DNA of 18,755 nt from Olsenella_L sp051876355 (GCA_051876355.1 JBJEHU010000005.1:1-18755); one strand, 5' to 3'. Numbered from the stretch's first letter, positions 1-7,376 are shown. Notes: a model not told the origin generated them from the letters alone. Numbers and translations are program-made.

Positions 1-16
1 TGCGCCACATTCATGA

Positions 17-57
17 GATGGCGGATCGTGTTGCACTCAGAATGCTAATCCGCCGTC
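17..57 (+). terminator. Possible terminator of an upstream gene outside the window
   Basis: An inverted repeat pairs GATGGCGGAT (17-26) with ATCCGCCGTC (48-57): 10 bp with one G-T wobble, around a 21-nt loop that can itself pair GCA with TGC. It is followed by AATCTTTTCC. This would suit transcription ending just inside the left edge. The loop is long and the T-run is only four bases, so it could instead be an operator for the small membrane-protein gene at 99. Confidence 0.3.
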
Positions 58-98
58 AGAATCTTTTCCATCCTCAAGTCTTCTCAAGGGGGGCTGCA

Positions 99-434
99 AT
101 GGAAAGCACGGCCGCAGGCTGCATCGTCTGCATCATCGTCGGCGCCCTCATCCTCGCGCTGGCCCTCTGGCAGATGAAGACGGGCTCGGTGCGTCTCCTC
201 CACAGCTACCATACGGTCCATGTCCCTGAAGAGGCACGTGCCTCCCTGGCGCGTGAATCCGGACGTCCGCTTGCCGTCAGCGGCATATCGGTCATCCTCC
301 TGGGTCCTGCCCTTCTTCTGCCCGCACCTCTTGCAGACATCTTGGGCTTCGTCCTTGTCGCATCGCTTCTCGCATCTGTCGTGCTTGCCTGCCGTGCAAT
401 CGTGAAGTACAACGGCTCGCTCTTCGGGAGGTAA
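99..434 (+). CDS. Small integral membrane protein, DUF3784-like
   Basis: This encodes a 111-residue hydrophobic protein of unknown function. It starts with a membrane segment (residues about 7-26). A short polar stretch with LLHSYHTVHVPEEARASL follows, then two closely spaced hydrophobic segments (about 60-80 and 83-103) and a short basic C-terminus. One membrane helix, a Gly/Ser-Tyr-x-Thr loop with a run of charged residues, then a helical hairpin resembles the DUF3784 family, recalled from pattern only. I chose the ATG at 99 because AAGGGGGG lies 6-7 bases upstream and the protein then begins directly with the first helix. The frame is open back to 18, but that would add an unlikely 27-residue basic leader. 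It runs in the same direction as elp3, with 73 bases between them. No function is assigned. Confidence 0.65.
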   Translation: MESTAAGCIVCIIVGALILALALWQMKTGSVRLLHSYHTVHVPEEARASLARESGRPLAVSGISVILLGPALLLPAPLADILGFVLVASLLASVVLACRAIVKYNGSLFGR

Positions 435-493
435 GCCTTCCGCTTTCAGGATGGAAGCACACAGCCGCTCCCTTCCGCTCCCCTCTTCCCCTC

Positions 494-508
494 TATAATG
501 CAGAGCCA
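494..508 (+). promoter_or_regulatory. Consensus -10 box abutting the elp3 start codon
   Basis: A perfect TATAAT lies at 494-499. A transcript starting 7-9 bases after the -10 box would begin at about 506-508, on or next to the ATG at 508. No Shine-Dalgarno sequence exists between them, which suggests a leaderless mRNA. No good -35 box is seen 17 bp upstream (CCTTCC). Confidence 0.5.
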
Positions 509-2337
509 TGGAAGAGCTGATACATGACATAATCGAGCACCTGCGCGCCATTCCCGGCGAGCGCCCCCTCTCGCCAGCCGAGCTTGACCGCATCATGCGC
601 CGGCACAGCAGGGAGCTTCCTGGAAGCAGGCGCTTCAGCAAGCGGAGCCTCCTTCCTGCCTGCCTCGCAATCGAGAAAGAGCAGCCCGATCTCTGGGCAG
701 GCTGGCAGGTAGACAAGGCCTTGAAGGCACGCCTCCATGCAAGCCTCCAGATGAAGCCGCGGCGCACCGCATCAGGCGTCGCCACGATCACCGTAATCAC
801 AAGGCCCTGGCCCTGCTCCTCGAACTGTCTCTACTGTCCGGCTGACCTGAGGATGCCAAAAAGCTATCTCTGCCACGAGCCGGCCTGCCAGAGGGCAGAG
901 CAGAACTTCTTCGATCCCTATCTCCAGGTAGCCCTGCGCCTCAAGGCCCTGGAGCAGATGGGCCATGCAACCGACAAGGTCGAGCTCATCGTCCTCGGCG
1001 GCACCTGGAGCGACTATCCCGCTGCCTACCAGCTCTGGTTCGTGTGCGAGCTCTTCCGTGCCCTGAACGAATGGCCAGCACCCGAAGAGGCGCTCCGGAC
1101 CCGCTACCAGCGCTACCGCGACCTCGGCTATATGAACTCCGATGCAGCACTTGCGCGCTTCGTCGCACCCGAACAGGAAAAGGTCTGGGAAGGCAGGGAG
1201 ACCTACAACATAGCCTGGCAGAGGCTCTATGGGAAGAAGGAGCCTGGGCTTGCCTGGATGTCTGCCACGAAAGAGGAGCTCAAGTGCGCCCAGCAGGCAA
1301 ACGAGCATGCAGCGCATCGCATGGTCGGCCTTGTAATCGAGACAAGGCCTGACGCAATCACGCCGGAAGCCCTCCACTCCTTCCGCGAGCTTGGCTGCAC
1401 GAAGGTGCAGATCGGCATCCAGTCCACCCGCCAGGACATCCTCGATATCAACCACCGTGCCACGACGACCGAAGAGATTGCCCGGGCGATGCTCCTGATC
1501 CGTCTCTTCGGCTTCAAGATCCATACGCACCTGATGGTGAACCTCGAAGGATCCACGCCCGATGAGGACATCGAGGATTTCAGGACCTTCGTCGAAGACG
1601 AGCGCTTCCTGCCCGACGAGATCAAGCTCTACCCCTGCGCACTTGTAGCCGGCACCGCCCTTGTGAAGGAATACGAGGAAGGCAGATGGCGGCCGTATAC
1701 GGAAGAGGAGCTCCTGCACGTCCTGGTCGCAGATACGCTTGCGACCCCTCCCTACGTGCGCATCAGCCGCATGATCCGCGACATCTCGGCTGATGACATC
1801 ATGGCAGGCAACAAGAAGACGAACCTGCGCCAGATGGTGGAGCAGAGAATCGTCGCTGCGGGCGAGGCAGGACTTGTGCATGACATCCGCTTCCGCGAGA
1901 TTGCAGGACGCGAGGTCGACCTCTCGACACTTTCCCTGGACGATGTTACCTACGAGACTCTTGGCACCGAAGAGCACTTCCTCCAGTGGGTCACGCCCGA
2001 CGGTCACATCGCAGGCTTTCTGCGCCTCTCGCTTCCGAAGTGGGACAGGCTCGAGCAAGGCATCCTCGGCATTGACCCCGCATCGCTTCCCACCGCTCCC
2101 GGCGAGGCCATGATCCGCGAGGTGCATGTCTATGGACAGGCAGCGCATCTCGGCAGGACCGATGCTGCTGCACAGCACCAAGGCCTGGGCCGTGCTCTCG
2201 TGAAGCGTGCAGAGGAGATTGCGCATGCAGCAGGATATGCATGGCTCAATGTCGTGAGCGCTGTCGGCACACGCGAATACTACCGCATGCTCGGCTTCGA
2301 GGATGCAGGGCTCTACCAGCGCATAGTCCTGCATTAG
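508..2337 (+). CDS. elp3: Elp3-family radical SAM/GNAT tRNA uridine-34 modifying enzyme
   Basis: This is a 609-residue protein of the Elp3 family. Known members combine a radical S-adenosylmethionine domain with an acetyl-CoA-binding GNAT domain and make carboxymethyl-type modifications of U34 in tRNA anticodons. The [4Fe-4S] cysteines are visible at C103, C107 and C110 (PCSSNCLYCP), followed by the family-typical SY..EP..R...FDPY stretch. The middle contains VGLVIETRPDAI and GCTKVQIGIQS. The C-terminal GNAT part (about 530-609) has the REVHVYG strand, QHQGLGRALVKRAEE for CoA binding, and GTREYYRMLGF, all typical of Elp3. The length fits the family (about 500-610). The start is fixed by an in-frame TAA at 496-498. 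There are no Elp1/2/4-6 partners nearby, as expected for stand-alone bacterial Elp3. The cysteine spacing is CX3CX2C, not the CX9CX2C of eukaryotic Elp3. Confidence 0.93.
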   Translation: MEELIHDIIEHLRAIPGERPLSPAELDRIMRRHSRELPGSRRFSKRSLLPACLAIEKEQPDLWAGWQVDKALKARLHASLQMKPRRTASGVATITVITRPWPCSSNCLYCPADLRMPKSYLCHEPACQRAEQNFFDPYLQVALRLKALEQMGHATDKVELIVLGGTWSDYPAAYQLWFVCELFRALNEWPAPEEALRTRYQRYRDLGYMNSDAALARFVAPEQEKVWEGRETYNIAWQRLYGKKEPGLAWMSATKEELKCAQQANEHAAHRMVGLVIETRPDAITPEALHSFRELGCTKVQIGIQSTRQDILDINHRATTTEEIARAMLLIRLFGFKIHTHLMVNLEGSTPDEDIEDFRTFVEDERFLPDEIKLYPCALVAGTALVKEYEEGRWRPYTEEELLHVLVADTLATPPYVRISRMIRDISADDIMAGNKKTNLRQMVEQRIVAAGEAGLVHDIRFREIAGREVDLSTLSLDDVTYETLGTEEHFLQWVTPDGHIAGFLRLSLPKWDRLEQGILGIDPASLPTAPGEAMIREVHVYGQAAHLGRTDAAAQHQGLGRALVKRAEEIAHAAGYAWLNVVSAVGTREYYRMLGFEDAGLYQRIVLH

Positions 2338-2370
2338 CAGTGGTTCTGGAAGACATGGCTTCTGCACTAT

Positions 2371-2390
2371 AGGCCAGCAGAGGCTGGCCT
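2371..2390. repeat. Perfect 8-bp hairpin just after elp3
   Basis: AGGCCAGC (2371-2378) and GCTGGCCT (2383-2390) form a perfect stem with an AGAG loop, 33 bases after the elp3 stop. No T-run follows, so it is a weak terminator on its own. It may protect the 3' end of the mRNA, or belong to the promoter-like element that overlaps its right arm (TGCTATGAT, 2390-2398). Confidence 0.5.
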
Positions 2391-2411
2391 GCTATGATGA
2401 GGACAGTAGCA

Positions 2412-2462
2412 AAACCTTCGGGTTTCAAGGGCGGATTCGTGTGAGCGATTCTGCCCCATTTT
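2412..2462 (+). terminator. Tandem hairpins with T-run, elp3 terminator or short RNA 3' end
   Basis: First comes a UUCG-tetraloop hairpin: AAACC (2412-2416), TTCG, GGTTT (2421-2425). Then comes a stem pairing GGGCGGATTCG (2429-2439) with CGATTCTGCCC (2446-2456), with one wobble and one mismatch, followed closely by TTTT (2459-2462). Either this is the terminator of elp3, or it is the 3' end of a small RNA starting from the extended -10 at 2390-2398. The sequence does not decide between these. Confidence 0.5.
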
Positions 2463-2528
2463 ATGCAGAAGCATCGGCGAGGCCACAAGGCAGAAGGCAC
2501 TCTCGCGCACGAGCAGAGTGACATGAAT

Positions 2529-2565
2529 ATGTCCCTGCAGCCTCTTACAGCAGCTGCAGGGACAT
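2529..2565. terminator. Convergent hairpin between elp3 and proA
   Basis: A perfect 12-bp stem pairs ATGTCCCTGCAG (2529-2540) with CTGCAGGGACAT (2554-2565) around a 13-nt loop. It lies 8 bases beyond the proA stop codon. On the + strand it is followed by TGCTCTTTCT, a loose T-rich tract; on the - strand there is no T-run. It is probably the transcription end or 3' stabiliser for proA. Confidence 0.6.
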
Positions 2566-2573
2566 TGCTCTTT

Positions 2574-3875
2574 CTACGCCAGGTCCTGGAAGTGGAACTG
2601 CTTCTTGCCGGACGCATAGTCTCCGACGATGTGGCCTTCGCCTACGAGCAGATACTTATAGGTCTCGAGGCCTTCAAGACCGACGGGACCCCGTGCGTGG
2701 AGCTTGCCCGTCGAGATGCCGACCTCAGCGCCGAAGCCATAGCGGAAGCCATCGGCAAAGCGCGTCGAGCAGTTGCGGTAGACGCCCGCAGAGTCGACCC
2801 TCTGCTGGAAATAGGCAGCCGCTTGATCGTCTGTCGCGACAATCGAGTCTGTATGGTGCGAGCCCCAACGGTTGATATGGGCAACCGCCTCCTCGACGCC
2901 GTCCACGACCTTGCAGCTCATCACATAGTCGCCGTACTCGGTCCCGTACTCGTCCTCGTCCATCGGCTCGGCTGCAGGGACATTCGAGACGTTGGAGAGG
3001 ATGGCAAGGGCTTTGCCCGTTGCACGGAGGCGTGCTCCCTTCGCGGCAAGCGCGCGGGCAACTTTCGGCAGGAACACCTCGGCAATCGGTGCGTCCACGA
3101 GAAGCGTCTCTGCTGCATTGCAGACGGCCGGATACTGCGTCTTCGCATCGACGACGATCTTCGCTGCCATGTCCTGGTCGGCCGATCTGTCCACATAGAC
3201 ATGGCAGACGCCGGCAGAGTGGCCCATCACGGGAATCTTCGTGTGGTTCATGATGTAAGAGACGAAGGCATTGGAGCCGCGCGGAATCAGGAGGTCGACG
3301 TCTCCGTCGCACTTCAGGAGCTCGTCTATCTCCTCATGGGACTCCGCCAAGGCAAGCACGTTCTCATCCAGGCCTGCCTTCGCAAGCGCTGCCTCGACGA
3401 GCGCAAAGAGCGCCCTGTTCGTGCGCTGCGTCTCCTTGCCGCCTTTGAGGATTGCGGCATTGCCGCTCTTGATGCAGAGCGAGCCGATCTGGATCAGCGC
3501 ATCGGGCCTGGCCTCGAAGATGACGCCGATGACACCGATGGGACAGCTCACGCGGCGAAGGACCAGTCCCTCGTCGAGCTCCCGGGCAAGCTGGGTGACG
3601 CCGATGGGATTGGGAAGCTCTTCAAGCGATGCAAGCTGTGCCAGAGACTCCCTGAGCTTGCCTTCGTCGTAGCGCAGGCGCTTCTTCACCGTGGCGGCAA
3701 GGCCCGCCTCGTCGGCTGCCGCCATGTCTTCCCTGTTTGCTGCAAATACCTCATCCTTGTGCGCTTCGAGCTCCTCTGCAAGCGCTGCAAGGAAGGCATT
3801 TCTCTCATCTATGGCAGAGGCGGCAAGCGCAGGCGATGCGAGCCGCAGGGCGTGGACCGTTTCACGTACCGTCAT
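2574..3875 (-). CDS. proA: Gamma-glutamyl phosphate reductase (proline biosynthesis)
   Basis: This 433-residue cytosolic enzyme performs the NADPH-dependent reduction of glutamyl-5-phosphate to glutamate semialdehyde, the second step of proline synthesis. Recognisable family stretches, in order, are: PIGVIGVIFEARPDA (about 102-116), KSGNAAILKGGKE (about 126-138), LLIPRGSN (about 185-192), and GVCHVYVD followed by YPAVCNAAETLL, where C242 is the expected catalytic cysteine of this aldehyde-dehydrogenase-like fold. The HTDSIV and NCSTRFADGFRYGFGAEVGIST stretches near the C-terminus are also typical. The length is normal (about 415-435). The start at 3875 is supported by AAGGAG eight bases upstream. 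No proB (glutamate 5-kinase) lies beside it, although the two are often adjacent. It converges with elp3 and is followed upstream by the leftward sugar operon on the same strand. Confidence 0.97.
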   Translation of the reverse strand: MTVRETVHALRLASPALAASAIDERNAFLAALAEELEAHKDEVFAANREDMAAADEAGLAATVKKRLRYDEGKLRESLAQLASLEELPNPIGVTQLARELDEGLVLRRVSCPIGVIGVIFEARPDALIQIGSLCIKSGNAAILKGGKETQRTNRALFALVEAALAKAGLDENVLALAESHEEIDELLKCDGDVDLLIPRGSNAFVSYIMNHTKIPVMGHSAGVCHVYVDRSADQDMAAKIVVDAKTQYPAVCNAAETLLVDAPIAEVFLPKVARALAAKGARLRATGKALAILSNVSNVPAAEPMDEDEYGTEYGDYVMSCKVVDGVEEAVAHINRWGSHHTDSIVATDDQAAAYFQQRVDSAGVYRNCSTRFADGFRYGFGAEVGISTGKLHARGPVGLEGLETYKYLLVGEGHIVGDYASGKKQFHFQDLA

Positions 3876-4005
3876 GGTTTCTTCTCCTTCAGATCAGGCT
3901 TTTGATGCGAGTCTACCAGCCCTGCATGTCCGGCGTGTTGCCATATCTGTTACTGGCATACTCATCTTTCATTTTCTGCATCCATTGCAGAACGTCTTCA
4001 TATGA

Positions 4006-4035
4006 AAGCAGGCACCCTGCAAAGGATGCCTGCTT
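4006..4035 (-). terminator. Terminator of the leftward amino-sugar operon
   Basis: The arms AAGCAGGCACCC (4006-4017) and GGATGCCTGCTT (4024-4035) form a 12-bp stem (one G-T wobble) around a 6-nt loop. On the - strand a short T-run (TTTCAT) follows. It lies 50 bases beyond the deacetylase stop and about 130 bases before proA, so it separates the two. Confidence 0.7.
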
Positions 4036-4085
4036 CCAAAGGAGGAATGAGTGCCTCAAGCGCCAGAAGGGGTGATGGGGAGCGC

Positions 4086-5255
4086 CTAGGCCTCGACTTT
4101 GCGGCCTCCAAGGTAGGTGGCCTCAAGGGTCATATCAGGGGCGAAGACATTGAAGTCGGCGGTACGTCCCGGAAGGATGAAGCCGCAGACCTTGTCGACA
4201 TGCGCCGAGCGTGCTGCCACTTCGGTGCCCATGCGGAGCGCCTGCTCGGGAGAGACGATGCCCCAGTCGACCATGTTCTTCACGCCGAGGGCAAGCGTCA
4301 GGACGGAACCTGCAATGGAGCCCGTCGTGCCGTCCTCGTTCAGGAGATAGCAGAGGTTGTCCTTCATGATGACAGGAAGGCCGCCGCTCATGTACTCGCC
4401 CTCGGGCAGTCCGCCGCAGGCAAGGCAGTCGGTGATGAGGACCACATGCCCCCAGCCCTTGGCACGCACGAGCGCCTCGCAGGCAGCAGGAACCACATGG
4501 TGGCCGTCGCAGATGAGCTCGGCGTAGGTGTCCTTCGTGACCATGGCGGCACCGACGACGCCCGGCTCGCGGTGGTGGAGGCCGCGCATGCCGTTATAGG
4601 TGTGGACGAAGCAGGTGGCACCGGCGCGGACCGCGCGGATCGTCTCTGCATACGTTGCATCGGAGTGGCCGATAGCAGTGACGACGCCTTCGGCAGCGAG
4701 CTTCGAGATGTACTCCTCTGCCTCGTCGTACTCGGCAGCAAGAGCGCTCTTCACGATCATGTTGTCGGAGCTCTCCTGCCAGCGCTTGTAGGCGGCATAC
4801 GAAGGTGGAACGAGGAACTTCGGGTTCTGGGCACCCTTGTGCTTGTAGGTGAAGAACGGGCCCTCGAGATAGATGCCCGGCATGCGTGCACCCATGAAGT
4901 CGGCATCGCGGCTCTCGCGTGCGTCGTGGATGGCTTCGCACTGCTTCGCGATGTTGTCCACGGAATCCGTGAACGTCGTCGGCAGCCAGGATGTCGTGCC
5001 GCGGCGGGCAAGCTCGAGCGATGCGGCATTCAGGCCTTCAGCATCGCAGTCGGTCGTTGCATGGCCGAAGAAGCCATGGATGTGGGTGTCGACAAGGCCC
5101 GGAGAGACGATTGCGTCGCCGAGCTCGACGATCTCGCCTGCCGGCTTCTCCTCGGAGAACCTGCCGAACTTGCCGTCCTCGACGGCGAGGTATCCCTCCC
5201 CCGTCATCTTCGACGGGAGGATGAAGTGCTGTGCATGCAGCGCGTATGCTGCCAT
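4086..5255 (-). CDS. nagA: N-acetylhexosamine-6-phosphate deacetylase (NagA/AgaA family)
   Basis: This 389-residue amidohydrolase-fold enzyme removes acetate from an N-acetylhexosamine-6-phosphate. Metal and active-site motifs are visible: DTHIHG at 56-61, the metal-ligand glutamate E131 in YLEGPF, H197 in GHSDA, H218 in HTYNGMRGLHHREPG, and the expected catalytic D276 in ITDCLACGG. The length matches the family (about 380-390). The start at 5255 has AGGAGG four bases upstream. It is the last gene of the leftward cluster, 33 bases after agaS. That neighbour, plus the kinase and aldolase on the other side and the lack of a nagB, suggest N-acetylgalactosamine-6-phosphate (AgaA role) over N-acetylglucosamine-6-phosphate. 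The family alone does not settle the substrate. HTYNGM and TDCLACGG differ from the HLFNAM and TDAMAAAG I associate with typical NagA. Confidence 0.92.
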   Translation of the reverse strand: MAAYALHAQHFILPSKMTGEGYLAVEDGKFGRFSEEKPAGEIVELGDAIVSPGLVDTHIHGFFGHATTDCDAEGLNAASLELARRGTTSWLPTTFTDSVDNIAKQCEAIHDARESRDADFMGARMPGIYLEGPFFTYKHKGAQNPKFLVPPSYAAYKRWQESSDNMIVKSALAAEYDEAEEYISKLAAEGVVTAIGHSDATYAETIRAVRAGATCFVHTYNGMRGLHHREPGVVGAAMVTKDTYAELICDGHHVVPAACEALVRAKGWGHVVLITDCLACGGLPEGEYMSGGLPVIMKDNLCYLLNEDGTTGSIAGSVLTLALGVKNMVDWGIVSPEQALRMGTEVAARSAHVDKVCGFILPGRTADFNVFAPDMTLEATYLGGRKVEA

Positions 5256-5288
5256 GATGCCTCCTAACTGGATTGGTGTTCCAGAGGA

Positions 5289-6464
5289 CTACATCTGGAA
5301 CGGATGAATCGTGACGCCCTTGACGACACGGTTGACCGTGCCCGTCGGAGAAGGCGTATCGGGGGTGTTGCCGACCTTGACGGAAGTGAGGAGCGATACC
5401 GTCTGGGCAACCATTACGTACGGAAGGGCAAGGTATGCCTCAGGAAGCGGAGCGTAGGCAGAGCCGAACGTGAACGACTCGCCCTCGAACTTCGTCTCCC
5501 CTTCCTGCTGGATAGCGATCGTATGGGCAGCGATCTTGTCGCCGGCAATCTCGTTCAGGATATCGAGGTCGTACTGGCGCGTGTAGGGATCGTTGTGGAC
5601 AAGGTCGAAGACAAGCGTCTTGCCGTCGACGAAGGACTTCGGTCCATGGCGATAGCCCATGGAGGAGTCGAAGGAGGTGGCGATGAGACCGTGGGTGAGC
5701 TCGAGGATCTTGAGCTGGCACTCGCGTGCCTCGCCTGCGAAGGAGCCGGAGCCGAGGTAGGTGATGCGGTCGAAGTCCGTATCGATCCACTTCTGGATCT
5801 CGGGCTCGCGGGAGATGACTTCATGTCCCATGGCAGCAATCTCTGCGACCCAGGTGCCCTTGTCCTCGCGGGATGCGGTGTCGAAGATGAGGGCCGCCAT
5901 GAGCTCCATGCAGGAGTAGGAGCCGGTCATTGCGAAGCCCTGGTCATTCGCACCCGGAATGAGGAGCGTCAGGTTCTCGTTGTCGTCCTTGAACTGCTGG
6001 GCGAGGTGTCCCTCGGGCGCGCACGTGATGTTGAGGTAGAGGAGGTTGTTCACGACCTGGCCAGCGCGCTCGACAGCGGCAAGGCTCTCAGGAGAGTTGC
6101 CGGAACGGGCGAAGGAGACGAGGACCGTCGGATCTTCCGGACGCAGATAGTCGAGAGGAGCTGCGACGATATCGGTCGTGGCGATCGCATCGAAGCGGAA
6201 GGCGGAGTTGTCGCCGTGGCGGCGCAGGTACGGCGTCACCGTATCGCCGACATAGGCAGAGGTGCCAGCACCGGTGAACACGACATGCGTGCGCTCATCC
6301 GTGCCGCCGAGCACACGGGCGCGCTCCACGAATGCCTTGATGGCATCGCTGTTGTCGTCGTAGATCTTGAGCGTGCCTTCCCAGAGCTCAGGCTGCTGGC
6401 GGATCTCGCGCGTCGTAATCTCGGCACCCATCGACTTCAGGGTCTCGGTATCCTTCTCGAACAT
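5289..6464 (-). CDS. agaS: AgaS-family SIS-domain sugar-phosphate isomerase/deaminase
   Basis: This 391-residue protein has two sugar-isomerase (SIS) domains. The first carries GAGTSAYVGD (66-75) and SFARSGNSPES (117-127), the phosphate-binding Ser/Thr-rich loops. The second carries YLGSGSFAGEA (236-246) and MGYRHGPKSFVDG, then NDPYTRQYDLDIL, a stretch characteristic of AgaS. AgaS proteins act on galactosamine-6-phosphate, releasing ammonia and giving tagatose-6-phosphate. AgaS is normally about 385 residues. I chose the ATG at 6464 because GGGAG precedes it by 8 bases; an open frame continues upstream into the end of the regulator gene but lacks family similarity. It lies 25 bases after the GntR gene and 33 before the deacetylase, so the three are very likely co-transcribed. 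A GlmS-like or fructoselysine deglycase role is less likely because the RHGP region matches AgaS. Confidence 0.9.
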   Translation of the reverse strand: MFEKDTETLKSMGAEITTREIRQQPELWEGTLKIYDDNSDAIKAFVERARVLGGTDERTHVVFTGAGTSAYVGDTVTPYLRRHGDNSAFRFDAIATTDIVAAPLDYLRPEDPTVLVSFARSGNSPESLAAVERAGQVVNNLLYLNITCAPEGHLAQQFKDDNENLTLLIPGANDQGFAMTGSYSCMELMAALIFDTASREDKGTWVAEIAAMGHEVISREPEIQKWIDTDFDRITYLGSGSFAGEARECQLKILELTHGLIATSFDSSMGYRHGPKSFVDGKTLVFDLVHNDPYTRQYDLDILNEIAGDKIAAHTIAIQQEGETKFEGESFTFGSAYAPLPEAYLALPYVMVAQTVSLLTSVKVGNTPDTPSPTGTVNRVVKGVTIHPFQM

Positions 6465-6489
6465 GGTTCTCTCTCCCTTTCTGAGGATG

Positions 6490-7218
6490 CTATCCCCGGT
6501 AGTGCGAAATCTTGTAGCGGAACTGGTCCGCACGTGCAACGCTGCGCGTATATTCGATGGCCGTATTGCGGTCGTTGTACGTCGTGCGATAGAGCCTGAG
6601 CACTGCTGCGTTCTCTGGAATCTGGAGCAGCTCGGCCTCCTCGGGACGGCAGATGCTTGCGCAGAACTCCTCTTCGGCCACGCGGATCGTCTGGTGGTAC
6701 GTCTTCTCCATGAGATCGTAGAGAGGCGTCGTGGAGAGCTCTTCCTGGGTAAGCCCCACGAACTCGTTCGCAGGGAGATACGTCGTCTCGACCATCATCG
6801 GCACGTCGTTTGCCCATCTCAGGCGCTTCATGCGGATGACTAGCTCTCCGATGCGCACATCGAGGAAGGAGGCGACATGCTTCGGCGCTCCCCTGAGCTC
6901 GAAGTCGAGGATGGTCGTCTTGGGGACCCTCCCCATCTTGCGCATCTGTTCGGTGAAGCTATAGGTGCCCATGAGGTTGGTGGCCTCACGTGAAGTGTCA
7001 GCTACAAAGGTGCCCTTGCCATGCTTTCTGACCACATACCCCTGGGTCTCAAGCTCTGCCAGGGCAAGGCGTACCGTCGTGCGTGAGAGACCATAGGTCT
7101 CGCAGAGCTCGCGCTCTGAGGGGAGCACGTCCCCCGGTGACATCTCGTTCTCGATCTTGCTCTGGAGCAGGTCGACGAGCTGGTCGTAAAGTGGCTGCCT
7201 TTTTGCTGCGCGGCCCAT
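6490..7218 (-). CDS. GntR-family transcription regulator with UTRA ligand domain
   Basis: This is a 242-residue HutC-subfamily GntR regulator. The winged-helix DNA-binding domain covers about residues 8-75, with LPSERELCETYGLSRTTVR as the helix-turn-helix and GYVVRKHGKGTFVAD as the wing. A UTRA effector domain follows (about 90-236), with typical stretches such as VIRMKRLRWANDVPMMVETTYLP and YRTTYNDRNTAIEYTRSVARADQFRY. UTRA regulators of amino-sugar loci usually sense a phosphosugar and derepress the operon. It probably controls this cluster and binds in the 10372-10767 region, but that is inferred from position. A GGGGAGGG ribosome site lies just upstream of the ATG. It sits between the PTS genes and agaS on the same strand, with two hairpins in the 158-bp gap before it. 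Confidence 0.93.
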   Translation of the reverse strand: MGRAAKRQPLYDQLVDLLQSKIENEMSPGDVLPSERELCETYGLSRTTVRLALAELETQGYVVRKHGKGTFVADTSREATNLMGTYSFTEQMRKMGRVPKTTILDFELRGAPKHVASFLDVRIGELVIRMKRLRWANDVPMMVETTYLPANEFVGLTQEELSTTPLYDLMEKTYHQTIRVAEEEFCASICRPEEAELLQIPENAAVLRLYRTTYNDRNTAIEYTRSVARADQFRYKISHYRG

Positions 7219-7238
7219 GTTCCCTCCCCAGGTAATGA

Positions 7239-7274
7239 AAAGCGCGGATACGCTTCAGTGCGTACCCGCGCTTT
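7239..7274 (-). terminator. Strong hairpin immediately before gntR (terminator or attenuator)
   Basis: AAAGCGCGG (7239-7247) pairs with CCGCGCTTT (7266-7274), and an inner TACGC/GCGTA extends the stem after one mismatch, with a TTCAGT loop. On the - strand the stem ends in TTTT then C. It lies only 20 bases upstream of the gntR ATG, leaving no room for a promoter between. It may end most PTS transcripts while allowing some readthrough into gntR-agaS-nagA. Confidence 0.7.
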
Positions 7275-7346
7275 CGTGCAGTAACGTGCCCTCGGGCGTA
7301 CATCTTGCGAGCTTCACGGGAAAAGCTCAGAAGACCGCCCGAGCCT

Positions 7347-7366
7347 GCCGGGGGATTGCCCCCGGC
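7347..7366 (-). terminator. GC-only hairpin right after PTS IID
   Basis: GCCGGGGG (7347-7354) and CCCCCGGC (7359-7366) form a perfect 8-bp all-GC stem with a 4-nt loop, 10 bases beyond the IID stop codon. No T-run follows on either strand, so it may act as a 3' stability element, with the hairpin at 7239-7274 acting as the true terminator. Confidence 0.5.
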
Positions 7367-7376
7367 CTGCCAGATC

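Noticed and set aside
772..2367. 531-codon open frame on the - strand opposite elp3
   Set aside because: It is the antisense shadow of a GC3-rich gene, with no recognisable domain; the + strand Elp3 is certain.
2463..3905. 480-codon open frame on the + strand opposite proA
   Set aside because: Antisense to a well-conserved proA; its composition (Arg/Val/Ala/Leu/Asp-rich) is typical of GC-rich shadow frames.
4002..6599. Two long + strand frames (4002-5267 and 5304-6599) opposite the deacetylase and agaS
   Set aside because: Both follow the third-position bias of the real - strand genes and have no ribosome site or domain.
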